In this document: piece by piece, positions 46,266-53,978 of the stretch
Layout: each line of letters starts with the position of its first letter
Numbering within the stretch: position 1 is the first letter of the stretch
From: Diaphorobacter aerolatus
Lineage (GTDB): Bacteria; Pseudomonadota; Gammaproteobacteria; Burkholderiales; Burkholderiaceae_C
DNA length: 64,000 nt
Assembly: GCF_014489535.1 (NCBI RefSeq)
Contig: NZ_CP060783.1
Location: forward strand, 2,956,501 to 3,020,500
Reading direction: 5' to 3'
Made by a program: the position numbers and the translations under genes
Notes under the pieces: generated by a model
The model's database searches: none
The model's input: only the letters and a program-made list of their open reading frames with translations
What the model was told of the DNA's origin: nothing

Positions 46266-46281
46266 TGGCACACCCATTGCA
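46266..46281 (+). promoter_or_regulatory. Sigma54 (-24/-12) promoter of the RNA-repair operon
   Basis: TGGCAC-ACCCA-TTGCA matches the consensus TGGCAC-N5-TTGCW exactly, with GG at 46267-46268 and GC at 46279-46280. It lies about 96 bases before the rsr start codon and points toward it. It places transcription start near 46292, so the 141-base in-frame extension of rsr that begins at 46236 cannot be translated from this promoter. Confidence 0.9.
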
Positions 46282-46376
46282 ATAAAGAAGGCACAGACGA
46301 ATTGAATGAACGAACAAACGAATCGACAACCCCCTTAGATGAACCACTAGAAAGAACGAAAGAAAGGAAAGTCATC

Positions 46377-47954
46377 ATGGTCTCGAAGCAACTTTTCCCC
46401 ACCTACAAGGGCAACGCACTGCCAGCCGCAGATACGCTGAACAACGAAGCCTCGGCGGCTTACGCCTACAGCCCGCGTCATCAGCTCGCCCAGATCGCGG
46501 TGACCGGTTGCCTCGGCCAGACTTTCTATGCCAGCGCCCAGGATCAGCTCGATCAAATCGCCAACCTCGTGTTGATGGTGGACAACGAGTTCACCGCGAA
46601 GACGGCAGTCTATGCCCGCGAACGCGGTTACATGAAGGACGTGCCTGCCACACTGGCAGCGGCGCTTGCGGTGTGGAACACCGATCTGCTCGCACAGGTT
46701 TTTCCGCGAGTGATCGATAACGGCAAGATGCTGCGCAACTTCGTGCAAATCGTGCGAAGCGGTGCGATGGGTCGCAAGTCGCTCGGAACGCGTCCGAAGA
46801 AGCTGGTGCAGAACTGGCTGCTGACGGCGTCGGAAAAGCAACTGCTGAACGCATCGATTGGCAACACGCCTTCACTGGCGGACGTCGTGAAGATGGTTCA
46901 CCCCAAGCCTACCGAGGCGTGGCGTGCAGCGTGGTTCGCCTGGTTGATCGGCAAGCCGTTCAACGAGGCCGACCTGCCGCCCATCACGCAGGCATTCGAG
47001 CGCTTCAAGCGCGATAACGCCCAGGGCGTGATCTCGCTCGACGTGCCGGACGTGCCCTTCCAGATGCTGACCGCGCAGACGCTCTACAGCAAGCAGTGGG
47101 CCGAGATCGCCAAGAAGGGATCGTGGCAGATGGTGCGACAGAACCTGAACACGTTCGCTCGCAACGATGTGTTCAAGCTGGCCGGAATGACGGATGCGAT
47201 TGCGCAGAAACTGCGTGACGCCAACGCCATTGCCAAGGCCCGCGTGATGCCGTATCAACTGCTCGCAGCCTTCAAGGCCAGCGACGAGCAGGTGCCCGCC
47301 GCCGTGCAAAACGCATTGCAGGACGCGATGGAAATCGCGCTCGCCAATGTGCCGCGCTTCGACGGAAACGTGGTGGTATGCCCCGACGTGTCGGGCTCGA
47401 TGGGCTCCATCGTGACCGGACATCGCGGTTCCGCCTCGTCCAAGGTGCGATGCATCGACGTGGCGGGTCTGGTGGCAGCCGCCGTGCTGCGCAAGAACAG
47501 CAATGCCCGTGTGTTGCCGTTCGAGCAGGAGGTCGTGAAGTTGAAGCTCAACGGACGCGATTCCGTGATGACCAACGCACAGAAGCTCGCCCAGATCGGC
47601 GGAGGTGGAACCAACTGCAGCGCGCCTTTGAAGCTACTGGCCGATGAAAAGGCCAAGGTGGATCTGGTGATCATGGTCTCGGATAACGAGTCCTGGATGG
47701 ATAACCGCCATCGCGGTGCCACGGCAACGATGATGGAGTGGGAACGCATCAAGCAACGCAACCCTGATGCGAAGCTGGTGTGTATCGATATCCAGCCGTA
47801 CGGAACTTCGCAGGCGATGGATCGAAAAGACATCCTGAATGTCGGCGGATTCAGCGACGCGGTGTTCGACGTGGTTGCCAGCTTTTCACAAGGAAAGCTC
47901 GGCGCTGCACACTGGGTGGGCGAGATCGAGAAAATCGTTCTCACTCCCCAGTGA
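46377..47954 (+). CDS. rsr: Ro60 orthologue, TROVE domain RNA-binding protein
   Basis: 525 residues. A HEAT-repeat TROVE ring (about residues 1-320, with VPATLAAALAVWN and FRNFVQIVRSG-like segments) is followed by a von Willebrand A domain with the MIDAS motif DVSGSMGS near residue 337 and DNESW near 450. Ro60 rings bind misfolded RNAs in the central cavity and Y RNAs on the outer surface; in bacteria Rsr works with PNPase in RNA degradation. ATG 46377 with the purine-rich AGAAAGGAAAG upstream is chosen because the sigma54 promoter lies inside any longer frame. Directly downstream lies the array of Y-RNA-like elements, then rtcBA. Confidence 0.95.
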   Translation: MVSKQLFPTYKGNALPAADTLNNEASAAYAYSPRHQLAQIAVTGCLGQTFYASAQDQLDQIANLVLMVDNEFTAKTAVYARERGYMKDVPATLAAALAVWNTDLLAQVFPRVIDNGKMLRNFVQIVRSGAMGRKSLGTRPKKLVQNWLLTASEKQLLNASIGNTPSLADVVKMVHPKPTEAWRAAWFAWLIGKPFNEADLPPITQAFERFKRDNAQGVISLDVPDVPFQMLTAQTLYSKQWAEIAKKGSWQMVRQNLNTFARNDVFKLAGMTDAIAQKLRDANAIAKARVMPYQLLAAFKASDEQVPAAVQNALQDAMEIALANVPRFDGNVVVCPDVSGSMGSIVTGHRGSASSKVRCIDVAGLVAAAVLRKNSNARVLPFEQEVVKLKLNGRDSVMTNAQKLAQIGGGGTNCSAPLKLLADEKAKVDLVIMVSDNESWMDNRHRGATATMMEWERIKQRNPDAKLVCIDIQPYGTSQAMDRKDILNVGGFSDAVFDVVASFSQGKLGAAHWVGEIEKIVLTPQ

Positions 47955-47997
47955 GTTAACTGGAGTGAAAGTGAAATGAAATGAAGCGATCATCTGT

Positions 47998-48065
47998 CGC
48001 TGGCGAATGTTGATGGGACTACATCTTTAACCTGTACATGTCTCATCGCCTCCTCGTCGCCAGCG
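47998..48065 (+). ncRNA. Y-RNA-like element 1 (short, no tRNA-like module)
   Basis: 68 bases. A perfect 9-base-pair end helix (CGCTGGCGA with TCGCCAGCG), then the conserved AATG loop side, helix 2 GATGGGAC with GTCTCATC (one G-U), and the conserved ACTACA. Only 17 bases close the top; no T-arm or D-arm is present. It shares the two-helix Ro60-binding-type stem with the four following elements and begins 44 bases after the rsr stop. Confidence 0.65.
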
Positions 48066-48124
48066 GCGGATGTTCCAACAAAAAGAAGAATAAGAAGAAA
48101 AATGAAGAACGAATGATTTTGAAG

Positions 48125-48262
48125 GTCTCGTTGCGAATGCAGGTGGAACTACAGCCTGTCACGCTCGTGGTCGCGGGTTCGAATCCCGCCAGCCCCGTAA
48201 AAAGGTGCTGTAGCTCAGTCTGGTAGAGCACGACGTTTCACCATCCCTCGTCGCAACGGGAC
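48125..48262 (+). ncRNA. Y-RNA-like element 2 with tRNA-like module
   Basis: 138 bases. End helix of 12 pairs with one G-U (48125-48136 with 48251-48262), internal loop, helix 2 GGTGGAAC (48142-48149) with GTTTCACC (48235-48242). The top is a tRNA mimic: T-arm GCGGG-TTCGAAT-CCCGC (48173-48189), acceptor-like stem CAGCCCC with GGTGCTG joined by a seven-base loop, then TA and a D-arm GCTC/GAGC with GGTA in its loop. Order is T-arm, capped acceptor, D-arm, as described for bacterial YrlA. A tRNA search may see two half-tRNAs here; no anticodon arm exists. Confidence 0.85.
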
Positions 48263-48297
48263 ATTCATTTGAAGAAGGATTTGATTTTTATGGGTGT

Positions 48298-48392
48298 GCG
48301 CGAATGCATGCAGGACTACATCTGGATCGCCAGGGGTTCGAATCCCCAGCCGGGCAACCGGTGGCACTACGTCCTGTAAATCCTGGTCGCGT
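48298..48392 (+). ncRNA. Y-RNA-like element 3 (degenerate D-arm)
   Basis: About 95 bases. End helix GCGCGA with TCGCGT, conserved AATGCA loop, helix 2 CAGGAC (48311-48316) with GTCCTG (48371-48376), T-arm GGGG-TTCGAAT-CCCC and a cap CCGG-GCAA-CCGG that is a perfect GNRA tetraloop hairpin. The D-arm is not recognisable. Helix 2 differs in sequence from its sisters on both strands yet still pairs, which supports a selected RNA structure. Confidence 0.65.
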
Positions 48393-48424
48393 CTTTTTGA
48401 ATTTGAATTTTTGGTTTTGATTGC

Positions 48425-48554
48425 TGGTATCGAATGCAGGTGGAACTACATTTAATTTCGCTGTCGCGGGTTCGAGTCCCGTCAGCGTTCGCAAGTCCGC
48501 TGTAGCTCAGTTGGTAGAGCCCGAACGCGTTCCATCGATTCCTTGTCGATGCCG
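48425..48554 (+). ncRNA. Y-RNA-like element 4 with tRNA-like module
   Basis: 130 bases. End helix of nine pairs with two G-U (TGGTATCGA with TCGATGCCG), conserved AATGCA, helix 2 GGTGGAAC with GTTCCATC (one G-U). T-arm GCGGG-TTCGAGT-CCCGT, acceptor-like CAGCG with CGCTG closed by a loop containing GCAA, then TA-GCTC-AGTTGGTA-GAGC, a near-perfect D-arm. Same layout as element 2. Confidence 0.85.
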
Positions 48555-48607
48555 TGCAGTCAATACGTTGAACGCGAACGACGAAGATACAAGAGTTTGG
48601 TTGTCTC

Positions 48608-48727
48608 GCTGCGAATGCAGGTGGAATTACAGCTTCAGGTGCTCGGGATGCAGGTTCGATTCCTGCCAACGCAAGTTGTAGCTCAAGGGGATAGAGCACG
48701 AAAAATTTCACCCTCCCTTGTCGTGGC
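48608..48727 (+). ncRNA. Y-RNA-like element 5 with tRNA-like module
   Basis: 120 bases. End helix GCTGCGA with TCGTGGC (two G-U), conserved AATGCA, helix 2 GGTGGAAT with ATTTCACC, where the last pair is U-A instead of the C-G of elements 2 and 4. T-arm GCAGG-TTCGATT-CCTGC, cap CAAC-GCAA-GTTG (GNRA tetraloop), then TA-GCTC-AAGGGGATA-GAGC D-arm. It ends 56 bases before rtcB. Confidence 0.85.
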
Positions 48728-48742
48728 AAGTCCGCCAAGCAA

Positions 48743-48766
48743 AGATAGATAGATAGATAGATAGAT
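48743..48766 (+). repeat. AGAT tetranucleotide repeat, six copies, in the rtcB leader
   Basis: Six perfect AGAT units between Y-RNA-like element 5 and the rtcB ribosome binding site (GAAGGAAG). Such tracts gain and lose units by slippage; here a change would alter leader length, not reading frame. Confidence 0.9.
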
Positions 48767-48783
48767 AAAAGAAGGAAGCAAAA

Positions 48784-50016
48784 ATGTCTGAAGAACTGAA
48801 GAACTACAACGTTGAACAGTCCCCCAACGGCGTGCCGGTAAAGATGTGGACCAAGGGCGTGCCGGTGGAAGACGAAGCCCGCCAACAACTGGCCAATACG
48901 GCGCAACTGCCCATCGTGTTCAAGCACATCGCGGCCATGCCCGATGTGCATCTGGGGATCGGCGCGACCATCGGGTCGGTGATTCCCACGATCAAGGCAA
49001 TCATTCCTGCCGCCGTGGGCGTGGATATCGGTTGCGGAATGATGGCCGCCAAGACCACGCTGCGTGCGCAGGACTTGCCCGATAACCTGAGCGCCCTGCG
49101 TTCCGCGATCGAACGCGCGATTCCTCATGGCTTCTCGGGGAGGAATCGCGGACGCGATCCCGGAGCGTGGGACACACCGCCCGACGCGGTGGATCAGGCC
49201 TGGGCCGGACTGGTGGATGAATTCAACCAACTGGCCGAGCTGCACCCGCGCCTGAAGAACACCAACAACCACAAGCACCTGGGAACGCTGGGCTCGGGCA
49301 ATCACTTCGTGGAAGTGTGCATCGATCAGAACGACTTCGTGTGGTTCATGCTGCACTCGGGCTCGCGCGGAGTGGGTAATGCCATCGGGAATCACTTCAT
49401 TGAACTCGCGAAGAAGGACGCCGAGCGCAACATGCGAAATCTGCCAGACAAGGATCTGGCTTATTTCGAGGAAGGTGCTCAGTACTTCGGCGACTACGTG
49501 CGTGGTGTGTCATGGGCGCAGAAGTTCGCGATGAAGAATCGCGAGGTGATGATGACCAATCTGATTGCCGCCGTGCGCAAGGTGATTGCCAAGCCTTTCG
49601 AGTCGCATGTGGAAGCGGTGAACTGTCACCACAACTATGTGCAGAAGGAGCGCCACTTCGGTGAAGACGTGTTCGTGACCCGCAAGGGAGCGGTGAGCGC
49701 CAGGCGCGGGGAGATGGGAATCATCCCTGGAAGCATGGGTGCGCGCAGCTACATCGTTCGCGGCCTCGGAAATCCCGAGAGCTTCGAGAGCTGCAGCCAC
49801 GGCGCGGGTCGCGTGATGAGCCGTACCAAGGCCAAGAAGATTTTCACAGTGGCCGATCAGATCAAGGCCACCGAGGGCGTGGAGTGCCGTAAGGATGCCG
49901 ATGTGATCGACGAAATTCCCATGGCCTATAAGGACATCGATGCGGTAATGGACGCGCAAAAGGACCTGGTGGAAGTCGTGCATACGCTCAAGCAGGTGGT
50001 TTGCGTGAAAGGTTAG
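48784..50016 (+). CDS. rtcB: RNA-splicing/repair ligase RtcB
   Basis: 410-residue Mn-dependent, GTP-using ligase that joins 2',3'-cyclic or 3'-phosphate ends to 5'-OH ends. Metal ligands are visible as Cys84 in GVDIGCGM, His174 in GSGNHF and His191 in HSGSRG; the guanylylated nucleophile is His339 in SCSHGAGR. Length and motifs match E. coli RtcB. ATG 48784 follows GAAGGAAG. It is separated from rsr by the Y-RNA-like array and presumably shares the sigma54 transcript. Confidence 0.97.
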   Translation: MSEELKNYNVEQSPNGVPVKMWTKGVPVEDEARQQLANTAQLPIVFKHIAAMPDVHLGIGATIGSVIPTIKAIIPAAVGVDIGCGMMAAKTTLRAQDLPDNLSALRSAIERAIPHGFSGRNRGRDPGAWDTPPDAVDQAWAGLVDEFNQLAELHPRLKNTNNHKHLGTLGSGNHFVEVCIDQNDFVWFMLHSGSRGVGNAIGNHFIELAKKDAERNMRNLPDKDLAYFEEGAQYFGDYVRGVSWAQKFAMKNREVMMTNLIAAVRKVIAKPFESHVEAVNCHHNYVQKERHFGEDVFVTRKGAVSARRGEMGIIPGSMGARSYIVRGLGNPESFESCSHGAGRVMSRTKAKKIFTVADQIKATEGVECRKDADVIDEIPMAYKDIDAVMDAQKDLVEVVHTLKQVVCVKG

Positions 50017-50078
50017 GGCCTGTTCACCCAACGCACGGGGAGCGCGCTATGCACTTGGGACGGGATGCAAGGCGCAGG
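50016..50078 (+). repeat. Intergenic repeat, copy A
   Basis: About 63 bases after the rtcB stop, beginning GGGCCTGTTCACCCAACGC and ending GGGATGCAAGGCGCAGGC. An inverted second copy lies at 51424-51490, on the other side of rtcA. Both lie in intergenic sequence. Confidence 0.8.
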
Positions 50079-50187
50079 CTCGAAACAAGGTATCTGCGTG
50101 ACGCCGTGGCCTGCTGCAACGGCACGCCAGCGGCCGCGGCGACAACGAGCGACTGAATCGAACAATAAATGAACTGGGAAGAAGAAA

Positions 50188-51231
50188 ATGACCATGATCG
50201 AGATCGACGGGTCCGCCGGAGAGGGCGGCGGGCAGATCCTGCGCACCTCGCTGGCGCTGTCGATGCACACCGGCCAGCCCTTTGCGCTGAACAACATCCG
50301 CGCCAAGCGAGCCAAGCCTGGGCTGATGCGCCAGCATCTGACCTGCGTGAATGCGGCCGCCCAGATCTCCGATGCGCAGGCCGAAGGTGCCGAACTGAAT
50401 TCGCAGCATCTGCGGTTCACGCCCGGCGCAGTGAAGACGGGAGACTTTCAGTTCAACATCGGCTCTGCGGGAAGCTGCACGCTGGTGCTGCAGACGATAT
50501 GGCCGGCGCTGTTGACGATGGCGGGAACGACCCGCGTGGAACTGCGCGGTGGCACGCACAACCATATGGCGCCACCGTTTCATTTTCTCGACCTGGCCTA
50601 CGCGCCGCTGGTGCGCAGGCTGGGCGTGTCCGCGAGGCTGGTGCTCAAGCGACATGGGTTCTACCCGCAGGGCGGCGGCGAGATTCATGCCGAGTTCGGC
50701 GGTGCCGCCGGTCCGTTGACGCCTTTCGATCTGCTGGAGCGCGGTGAACTGCGCGACCAATATGCCGAGTGCCTGATCCCGTCGATTCCACGCTCCGTCG
50801 CCCGCCGCGAATTGCGGGCGCTCCAGCAGCGGCTGGGTTGGCAGGACGAGCAACTGCGTGTCGGCACCGCGCGGCAGGACGAAGGCCCGGGCAATGCGCT
50901 CATCGCGGTGCTCGCGCATCAGCACGTCTGTGAGGTGTTCACGCGCATCGGCGCAAAGGGCGTGACGTCCGAGCAGGTCGCGGACGGCGTGGCTTCCGAG
51001 GTGCGCAAGTACCGGATCAGCACGGCTGCGGTAGGCCCGCATCTGGCCGATCAATGGGCACTCCCACTGGCCATCGCAGTCCATCAAAGCGGCCAGGCGG
51101 CAAGCTACACCTGCTCGGCCATCACGCCGCACGCAACGACGAATTTCGAGGTGATTCAGCGGTTTTTGCCGGTGCAGTTCACCAAGGTAGTCTGCGACCA
51201 CCATGTGAAGGTGAGCGTGGCACCCGCCTGA
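50188..51231 (+). CDS. rtcA: RNA 3'-terminal phosphate cyclase RtcA
   Basis: 347-residue cyclase that uses ATP to turn 3'-phosphate RNA ends to 2',3'-cyclic phosphate. N-terminal IDGSAGEGGGQILRTSLALS is the family signature; the adenylated nucleophile is His285 in AVGPHLADQ. ATG 50188 (MTMIEIDG) follows GGGAAGAAGAAA. Last gene of the RNA-repair operon, 171 bases after rtcB with repeat copy A between them. Confidence 0.96.
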   Translation: MTMIEIDGSAGEGGGQILRTSLALSMHTGQPFALNNIRAKRAKPGLMRQHLTCVNAAAQISDAQAEGAELNSQHLRFTPGAVKTGDFQFNIGSAGSCTLVLQTIWPALLTMAGTTRVELRGGTHNHMAPPFHFLDLAYAPLVRRLGVSARLVLKRHGFYPQGGGEIHAEFGGAAGPLTPFDLLERGELRDQYAECLIPSIPRSVARRELRALQQRLGWQDEQLRVGTARQDEGPGNALIAVLAHQHVCEVFTRIGAKGVTSEQVADGVASEVRKYRISTAAVGPHLADQWALPLAIAVHQSGQAASYTCSAITPHATTNFEVIQRFLPVQFTKVVCDHHVKVSVAPA

Positions 51232-51288
51232 GAAAGCCAGGAAGGCTGGAACCTTCGTTCGCGAAACGCTTCTGCCTGCCTGGCTTTC
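51232..51288 (+). terminator. Long-loop stem after rtcA, possible terminator
   Basis: GAAAGCCAGG (51232-51241) pairs with CCTGGCTTTC (51279-51288), ten pairs around a 37-base loop with further internal pairing. No T-run follows, so it is a candidate operon end, not a proven one. Confidence 0.4.
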
Positions 51289-51423
51289 CTTGGGCAGCTA
51301 GCGTTTCTTATCGCCACTCCAGTCCATAGCTGGCGTTTGTTACGAAATCAGTGATGTCTGAGGTTGATTCACGTAATGGCCGGATGCAAAACAGATCCAA
51401 CGGAGACGGCAGAGGAAGATTAG

Positions 51424-51490
51424 GGCTTGCGCCTTGCATCCCATTCCAAGACTGCACAACGCGATCCCCGTGCGTTGTGTGAACAGGCCC
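51424..51490 (-). repeat. Intergenic repeat, copy B (inverted)
   Basis: The reverse complement begins GGGCCTGTTCACACAACGC and ends GATGCAAGGCGCAAGCC, about 85 percent alike to copy A by eye with a few small gaps. The rest of the 425-base gap 51232-51656 holds a hairpin, an AT-rich stretch near 51540-51620 and a 16-base perfect palindrome GCGGTGCATGCACCGC at 51622-51637 just before the vgrG ribosome binding site. Confidence 0.8.
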
Positions 51491-51656
51491 CAGGGGTTTG
51501 CAAGGCCGTATCTCGCGCTGATCGCGGAGGATGCCGCGAATTAACAATTCAGGAATGATAAATTCAAATTGGTCATTGAATTTTCTCGCTGCGTGTATAT
51601 GATTGTTCGGATAAATCATGTGCGGTGCATGCACCGCGCATTCACAGGGAGGATCA

Positions 51657-53913
51657 ATGGCAAATCGCACTTTCATCGCCCACAGCCCGCTGGGCGAGGA
51701 ACTGGAATTCCGTTCATTGGAGGGCAGTGAGCAGATCTCGCGATTGTTTGAATACCGGGTTCGTCTGATCAGCCAGAATTCGTCGATTGCCGCCAGGAGT
51801 TTGCTGGGCAGGGACATGTCCATCGAGATCGACCTCACGACGGAAACTACGGGGAGTGACAAGCGGTTTCTCTCCGGGCAGGTAACGCAGTTCTCGTACA
51901 TAGGGCGCGATGGTGATTTTTACGCATATGAAGGGGTGTTGCGCCCGTGGCTCTGGCATGCGACGCGGCGCTCAGACTTCAAGATCTTCCAGTTCAAGAA
52001 GGTGCCGGACATCATCAAGGAAGTGCTTGGCCCCTACGGTTTCACGATTGATGACCGGCTCATCGGCAGCTATCGCGCGTGGGACTATATGGTCCAGTAC
52101 GGCGAGACCGACTTCAATTTCATCTCGCGCCTGCTTGAAGCCGAGGGCGGCTATTTCTTCTTCGAGCACAGCCAGGGAAGCCACAAGCTGGTGCTGGCGG
52201 ACGACATCGGAAGCCACGGCCCTCTTCCCAACGGACCGGCCACCATTTCCTATTACCCCGGCAACCGGGCTGCGAACATTCACAGCGTCGACTTCATTGA
52301 CAATTGGCGCTTTGCCGAAGATATCGCTTCCGGCCACTTCGCGTCGGACGACTACGACTTCGAGAAGCCCAAGGCCTTGCTCGAGACCCGCCAGCAGCAG
52401 CCCGCAGGCCACCCCGAAGACAGTCGCGAACTCTACGACTGGCCCGGTGGCTACACCGATGCGGGCGACGGCGAGAACTACGCACGCGTGCGCATCGAGC
52501 AGCAAAAGGCCCAGCGCGAAGTCGCCCAGGGCGAAGGCAATGCGCGCAACATCGCACCAGGCTACCTGTTCACCTTCAGCAAATACCCGAGAGCCGACCA
52601 GAACAAGGAATATTTGATCGAGTCGGCGTATTACCGCTTTGAAGAGAACGTGCGCCGAAGCGACGGCGCGGGAGGCTCGGGCGCTGCCAAGCGCGCGGGC
52701 ATCGACAGCCCGACCACGTACCGCATCAGCTTCAGCGTCATCCCCAAATCGGTTCCATATCGCAGCCAGCGCACGACCCCCAAGCCCCACACCACAGGCC
52801 CGCAGACGGCGGTCATCACCGGCCCGCAGGCGAAGAAATCTACACCGATAAGTATGGCCGCGTGAAGGTGCAGTTCCACTGGGACCGCTACGGGAAGAAC
52901 GACGAGAACTCGAGCTGCTGGATTCGCGTGAGCCAGACCTGGGCGGGCGCGAACTACGGCTCCATGCACATCCCGCGCATCGGGCAGGAAGTGATCGTGG
53001 ATTTTTTGAACGGTGATCCGGACTACCCGATCATCACGGGCCGGGTCTACAACGCCATGCAGATGCCGCCGTGGGATTTACCTGCCAACAAGACGCAGTC
53101 GGGCATCAAGACCCGCTCCAGCCTGGGTGGTGCGGGCGGCGCGGGCATGAAGAACGGTGCGGGCGATGCCAACGCGCTGCGCTTTGAGGACAAGAAGGGT
53201 GAGGAACAACTGTGGCTGCATGCGCAGAAGGACCAGCTCACCGAGGTCGAGCACGACGAGGACAAGTGGGTGGGCAACGACCGGCGCAAGGTGATCGACC
53301 GGGATGAGTTCAACACGATTCACCGCGACCGCACGGAGATCGTGGATCGTAACGAGAAGATCAATGTGCACGGGTGGCGCACCGAGGAAGTGGATCTGGA
53401 TGAGACCATCACGATTCACGGCAACCGCACGGAAGTGGTGGACAAGAACGAGACCCTCACGGTGCACAAGAGCCGCACGCGTACCGTGGATCACAACGAG
53501 GATGTGACGGTCAGGAAGAGCCGCACGAAGACGGTCCTCAAGAACGAGACGGACGAGATCAAGAAGAAATGGGATATCACGGTAGGCCAGATGCGGATGG
53601 AGAAGGTGGGGCTGCTCTCCACCTTCAACGTCGGGCTGGTGCACTCCGAGAACGTGGGCTTGCTGCACAGCTCGATCGTGGGCGGCAAGCGCATTGAGGT
53701 CAGTGGCGTGGACAAGACCGAGGTGGTCAATGGCCCCGCACCACCACCGTCAAGAGCGACACGGTGACGGTGGAGGAGACGCAGAAGATCACGGCCAAGA
53801 AAATCGAGATCACGGCCTCGCAAGAAATCCTGCTGACCTGTGGCTCAAGCAGCATCCGCCTGAATAAAGACCTGATCCGCATCCTGTCGGACTTGGTGCG
53901 CATCAACTGTTAG
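51657..53913 (+). CDS. vgrG: Type VI secretion spike protein VgrG (two frame breaks)
   Basis: About 752 residues. The gp27-like N-terminal region ([44 protein letters not shown]) leads to the gp5 OB-fold and spike core ([43 protein letters not shown]), then about ten needle repeats of the type RTExVDxNExxxVH. Breaks near 52829 ([10 protein letters not shown] restored by one G) and near 53736 ([11 protein letters not shown] restored by one C). AGGGAGG precedes ATG 51657. It is an orphan copy: no structural secretion genes lie nearby; its partner is the PAAR-Rhs gene that follows. Confidence 0.92.
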
Positions 53914-53978
53914 GGGCGGGCATCCCGGTATTGCTTTTTGGAAAGCACGATCAGAAAAAAATTGGAGGGAAGGTCTTC

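Noticed and set aside
46236-46376. N-terminal extension of Ro60
   Set aside because: It contains the exact sigma54 promoter and Glu/Arg/Thr low-complexity sequence absent from the family.
48125-48727. tRNA genes or a tRNA cluster
   Set aside because: T-arm and D-arm sequences are present but in the order T-arm, capped acceptor, D-arm, with no anticodon arm and no free 3' end; a Y-RNA-type structure explains them better.
47998-48727. CRISPR array
   Set aside because: Repeat units are 68-138 bases, structured and divergent, with unequal spacing and no cas genes.
51308-51901. 197-residue minus-strand gene before vgrG
   Set aside because: It overlaps the vgrG start and the intergenic repeat and shows no domain.
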